Origin: Edaphochlamys debaryana
Lineage: Eukaryota > Chlorophyta > Chlorophyceae > Chlamydomonadales
DNA: 64,000 bases
NCBI GenBank assembly: GCA_016858145.1
Contig: JAEHOE010000075.1
Coordinates: 186,001-250,000, forward strand
Direction of reading: 5' to 3'
Below the pieces are notes generated by a model. It saw only the letters and a program-made list of their open reading frames with translations, did not search any database and was not told the origin of the DNA. Shown here one piece after another: positions 60,176 to 64,000 of this stretch (within the stretch, counting starts at the first letter, position 1; each line of letters begins with the position of its first letter). A program made the position numbers and the translations under genes.

Positions 60176-62532
60176 TCACAGCGACCGCAGCGCCCCCAGC
60201 TGCTTGAACACGCCCCGCCCCACCGCCAGGATCTTCTCCCCCGGCTCCGGCGCCGGCCCCCCCTCCGCCCCCGCCGCCGCCGCGTCCGAGGCCGCCACCA
60301 TGGCCTCGCCCGCGTCCACCGCCTGGCTCAGGGTCACCTCCACCTGGGGTTTGGGATTGGGGGGGGGAAGGGGGGATGGAGGGAGGGGGCTGAGGGGGAG
60401 GGTCTGTATGTGTGTGTGGGGGGGGAGACCGTCCACCGCCTGGCTCAGGGTCACCTCAACCTGGGGTTTGGGATTGGGGGGGGGAAGGGGGGTTGGAGAA
60501 GAGGGTGAGAGGGGGGAGGAGGCTGATGGAAAGCGGAAGGGTGTATGATGTGGGAGGAGGGAGGCCGAGAGGCGGGGAGGGACGCATGTCGCGTATCTCC
60601 TTTGGCTCCTTCGTGTCCCCTCAATCCCTCCCCCTTCCTCCCCAAAGTGCTCGCCTCGGCAAACAACAGGACCCCACCTCCCTTGGTCCCGCTTGCCCCT
60701 CCTTCCCTCCCCCTTCCCCTCCCCCTTCCTCCTCCCGCCACGCTGCGCACCCACCTCGATGGTGCTCTTCTTGGGCCCGGGCCCGTGGTGGCCCTCCTTG
60801 ATGGACAGCACGCGGGAGCGCAGCAGCAGGGGGGTGGAGGGGGGCGTGGTCTCCTTGTAGGACACCTGGGGAGAAGGGGAGGGCGTATGGTGGCGGGGGG
60901 GTTTGGCCCCCGTTACGATCGAGAAACCGCGCGGCACACAGCATCTCCGTCCCACCACCCCATCGGCAGCCTAGTACGCCGCTATCATCGCCCTCCCAGG
61001 CTCCCATCCCCCACCCCCGCCCCGCCCCACCGCCATGGTTGCTGTGAGCGTGAGGGGCGGCCGCGGGAGGCATCCCTTGTCCATGAGGGCCACAGCGGCC
61101 GCCCAGTTGCCTGAGGGGAGGAGGGGGCAAGGTTGGAGCGGCTGGCCGCTGCCCCGTCGGCCCCGCTCCTACCGCCTGCCCCTCCATCCTTCACGCCCTT
61201 CCATACGCTAACCACCCGTGCCCTCGCTCACCGACCCCCCTTCACACGTGCAACCCCCACCACACGCCAAGCACGCCGGTTTGTAGCAGAATCAGCGCAG
61301 GTTGGCCTAAACCCCATGACCAAGCCACGGACGCACGTGCACGCCTGCGTCCCCCCCCCCTGTCACGTGCCCACCGTGGCAGTCCATGACCGTTGAGATG
61401 ATGCCGCCGTTGACGATGCCGGGGAAGGCGCAGTACCTGCGGGCCAGGGCAGCAGCGGTCAGCGGGGGAGGGGTGATTGGGCTTGTGGGCCCGCGGCCTA
61501 GGCATCGCGGCAAGCCCGCATGCCCGCATGTCCACCCCCGAGGACTGCACTAGTGCCAGCCACCATGCTCGGGGCCGGCCTGCCTTCCCCCTCCCAGACC
61601 CCATGCAGCCCTCTGCTGCGCCTTACTTGAGCCAGCCCCAGCCCCCTCGCCCTGATCAATCCTCTGACCAGCCCCAGCCCCAGCCCCTCCCCGCTGCCGG
61701 CACCCACTTACTTGGTCACCGCACCCGGCCCTGACCCCATGCAGCCCTCTACTGTGCCATGATAGCCCCAGCCCCTATCAGCCCGTCATGCGGGCCTGCC
61801 TCGACCTAAGCCGTTCTCTGCCCAGTCCCAGCCCCCAACCGGGCCGCTGCCGGCACCCACTTGGGGTCGAACGACACCTCCGCCTGCAGCCGGCCCAGGC
61901 CCGCGCCGCCCATGCGCCGCGACTTGAGCTTCAGGCCCTCGGGGTGGGAGGGCCCTGCAGGGGGCGGGGAGGAGTGGGGACGGCGAGAGAGGAGGCACGC
62001 GTGGGTGGCTGTGCTGTGCAAGGGGAGGAACGCACGGGTGATGAGGGGGAGGGGCAAGTCTTCCCGGCCGCTCGCCGGGGCCCTGGATGCGGAGTTGGGG
62101 CGGCACGTGTGGTAAGGCTCACCGCAGCCGAAGCATGTCGACTCATTATTGTAGGCCTCCTAGCCGGCGAGGGGAAGGAGATGGGAGTGGAGATGTAAGG
62201 CAAGGCGAAGAGCGGGCGTTGACGTGCACCCGGGGCAGCCGGGTTGACGCAGCGGGCCTCGAGCCACGACACGCGTGGTCACGCCCCACCTGCACCGACA
62301 GCTCCTCGCCCGCTGGAGGAGCTAGCTTTGCAGCTGGATGATGTGGCGAGTTGCAGGGGTTAACTTTGACGCCCTGCTGCTGCAGCGCTCTCCACGAGAT
62401 GCTCGCATCTTCCGTGCTTGCGAAGCCGCGCACATGCACCGCCCAGGCTACCCGCTCGACTGCAGCGAGCGAAGAGCTACATGCTGCTTGAAGGCCGCTA
62501 GCTAGCCGGCCGAGGCTTGTGAGCCTGCGCAT
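60176..62532 (-). CDS. hotdog-fold acyl-CoA thioesterase, probably mitochondrial (gene L)
   Basis: Predicted 264 aa in seven exons that join in frame: 62532-62290, 62159-62123, 61954-61861, 61436-61375, 61110-61031, 60865-60755 and 60343-60176. The start is MRRLTSLGRLASGLQAACSS, a basic, Ser/Ala/Leu-rich leader ending VRGFASTED, typical of a mitochondrial presequence. The mature part has NNESTCFGCGPSHPEGLKLK, the hotdog helix motif YCAFPGIVNGGIISTVMDCH followed by GNWAAAVALMD, and LTATMAVSYKETTPP. These match the PaaI/THEM-type thioesterase superfamily, which hydrolyses acyl-CoA. The natural acyl chain is not evident. The Asp of the helix (MDCHG) is intact. A duplicated acceptor allows an in-frame 39-residue insertion before VEVTLSQAVDAG. 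Confidence 0.87.
60314..60493 (-). repeat. tandem duplication of an intron-exon junction in gene L
   Basis: About 63 bp at 60314-60376, containing the acceptor and first codons of the last exon, recurs at 60431-60493 with few changes. Both copies keep the AG acceptor, 117 bp apart, so the frame is preserved. Confidence 0.88.
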
Positions 62533-63490
62533 GCTGTTGTCGGAAGCGCAACGCCCAGCGGCGAAAGGTAAGCAGCAGGCGACAGGAGTATGTATCCGTT
62601 TATTATATGGTGATAGCAATGCAGCGAGACGACTTGCCGCAAGCGTACACGCAAAGTCCGAAAGCGGTGCACGGCCGACCGCCTGCCTTCTGCACTTCCC
62701 TAGGCATCAGGGCTGAGTCTATTGAGCTTGTGGCGTGTAAGGGATTCACTTGAACACCTCTATGCAGCTCACAGTCCAGGTGCGGGAATCCCCGGTTCCG
62801 CAACCGGGTCTGCCCCGCTCAGCCGCTCTCCGGCCCCAAGCCCCCGTCCCACGCCGCCAACCTCACACGTCGCTTGGCCCTCTTCCGCGACCTGCTCGGC
62901 CGCATCCAATTTAATATCCCCGCACATCGCTTCCCGTAGGTAAAGATGATTCTGTACTGCTTGTGTACTACAAGGGGGCATGCTCCTACAGGCCACATCC
63001 CCCCGCACCTCACTCGGCCGCCCCTGACCACCCTCCGAGTCTCAGTCGTCCCAAGCCACAGTCCCCAGGTCTCGCACCTCACTTGGCCGCGCTCTGCCCC
63101 TGTTCGCCCCCACACCCCCACCCTCAGACGAGAGCAATGGGTGGGGCGCCCCGCTTTCTGGCCCGCCTCCGCACTCGACACGCACGCACACCGACACACA
63201 CGCCAGCCCCCCGGCATTCATGGCATCCCGGCTCCTGTCAGCCCCTGCGCCCCCACCCCTTCTCAACTTGCTCAGCTCGCATCCACCCTGGTCACTGCAA
63301 CCCCGCTCTTCGCTCAGCCCCGCTCAGCCCCACCCATTGCTCTCGGCGTCTTGGGCAATGCTCCGCCTCTCGCATTGATGAATACCCATGTGCCTCGTCG
63401 CGTGCTCGTGTGCTATGCCCCACAAAGGTCCGTTAATTGTGCCTCTCTGCCGCACCCAACATGCCCGGTGCGTCCTCGTCCCCGTCCAGG
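62533..63490. other. region between L and the right-edge exon
   Basis: Mostly the upstream region of L. One plus-strand stretch at about 62825-62938 reads AANLTRRLALFRDLLGRIQF, like a coding exon behind a ctcag acceptor at 62821, but no partner exons were found. Left uncalled. Confidence 0.35.
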
Positions 63491-63845
63491 TCATCCACGA
63501 ACCCTCGCGAACCCCACCTCCTCCTCCGCGTCCCCGCCGGCGCCCCGCAGCTGCTCCAGCTCCCGCAGTCCCATGTAGACCGCCAGAGCGGGACCCCTAC
63601 ACGGCCCCAACCTGGCCGTCAGCGCCTGGATGACGTCGTCCCGCACACCGAAGATCGTGTACGGCACCCCGACTGCTTGAACCGGCAACCCGACTGCCGG
63701 GGACAGGGGCACCCGGGGCACCGGCGCCGGGGCTGCCGCCACCGATGCCTTCTCCTGTCGCGGGCGCAGCAGGCGCTGTGCGGCCCTCCGGCTCAGGTCG
63801 CAGGCGCTCCAGAGACAGAGGCCAAGCACCACCAGGCTCTGCCCC
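63491..63845 (-). CDS. partial exon of an unidentified protein (gene M)
   Basis: A minus-strand open stretch behind a possible acceptor (gggggcag) at about 63846. It begins with a hydrophobic segment SLVVLGLCLWSACDLS, then a basic stretch SRRAAQRLLRPRQEK, a Pro/Ala/Val linker and VPYTIFGVRDDVIQALTARL with an acidic Gly-rich end. Composition looks coding, but no family is recognised and upstream exons were not found in the remaining bases. Low confidence. Confidence 0.35.
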
Positions 63846-63889
63846 CTGTTGTGGATAGGGGAGCGGAAAGGCCGTTACATGCGCCGATG

Positions 63890-63925
63890 TTCTTGTTGTT
63901 CTTGTTGTTGTTGTTGTTGTTGTTT
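63890..63925. repeat. (TTG)n microsatellite
   Basis: About ten TTG units with two TTC interruptions, just upstream of the gene M exon on its strand (reads CAA). Confidence 0.9.
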
Positions 63926-64000
63926 CACGGACAAGGGCATCAGCCGTGACTCCCATACGGGCCGAAGGCTCATCCATTTTCGCGCCGCTCTCCATCCCAT

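Overview
The window is nuclear DNA from a GC-rich, intron-dense eukaryote, most likely a unicellular green alga. Genes are cut into many short exons by GT-AG introns of about 60-400 bp, often with pyrimidine- or G-run-rich intron edges. TGTAA, the usual chlorophyte polyadenylation signal, follows several genes. A plant-type callose/1,3-beta-glucan synthase and a vWA/alpha-kinase protein also fit. No tRNA, rRNA, organellar or bacterial-style gene was seen. Several gene models were checked by exon phase (B, C, I, J, K, L), so their boundaries are better than guesses. The letters are local names.

Layout. (A) 1-4445 minus: vWA + alpha-kinase, 3' end beyond the window. (B) 4776-7146 and (C) 8509-10426 plus: a tandem pair of helical proteins whose N-terminus resembles the four-helix bundle of MLKL/HeLo proteins. 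(D) 12429-24325 plus: a full-length GT48 glucan synthase. (E) 25013-42543 minus: a giant gene with a low-complexity, Cys/Trp-rich N-terminus, membrane segments resembling XK-related proteins, a long low-complexity loop and about 20 ankyrin-type repeats. Its largest predicted intron holds (N) 39598-40655 plus, a coiled-coil gene on the opposite strand. (G) 43268-47907 minus: an ankyrin gene built almost one repeat per exon. (I) 49548-52348 and (J) 56022-58550 minus: tandem copies of an unrecognised family with identical intron positions and phases. Between them lies (K) 53177-54367 minus, an intron-bearing Ty3/gypsy integrase-like gene whose catalytic residues appear lost. (L) 60176-62532 minus: a probably mitochondrial hotdog thioesterase with a duplicated splice acceptor. 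(M) 63491-63845 minus: a weak partial exon at the right edge.

Working together. B/C and I/J are local duplications. B, C, D, I and J all carry GGGCC/TGGGCC clusters upstream of their start codons, which hints at common promoter architecture. D would make cell-wall or plug glucan at the plasma membrane. A, E and G look like signalling or scaffold proteins. An MLKL-like bundle and a scramblase-like membrane module within 40 kb invite a membrane-damage or cell-death idea, but that is speculation from fold resemblance. Introns in E and G carry long microsatellites and minisatellites.
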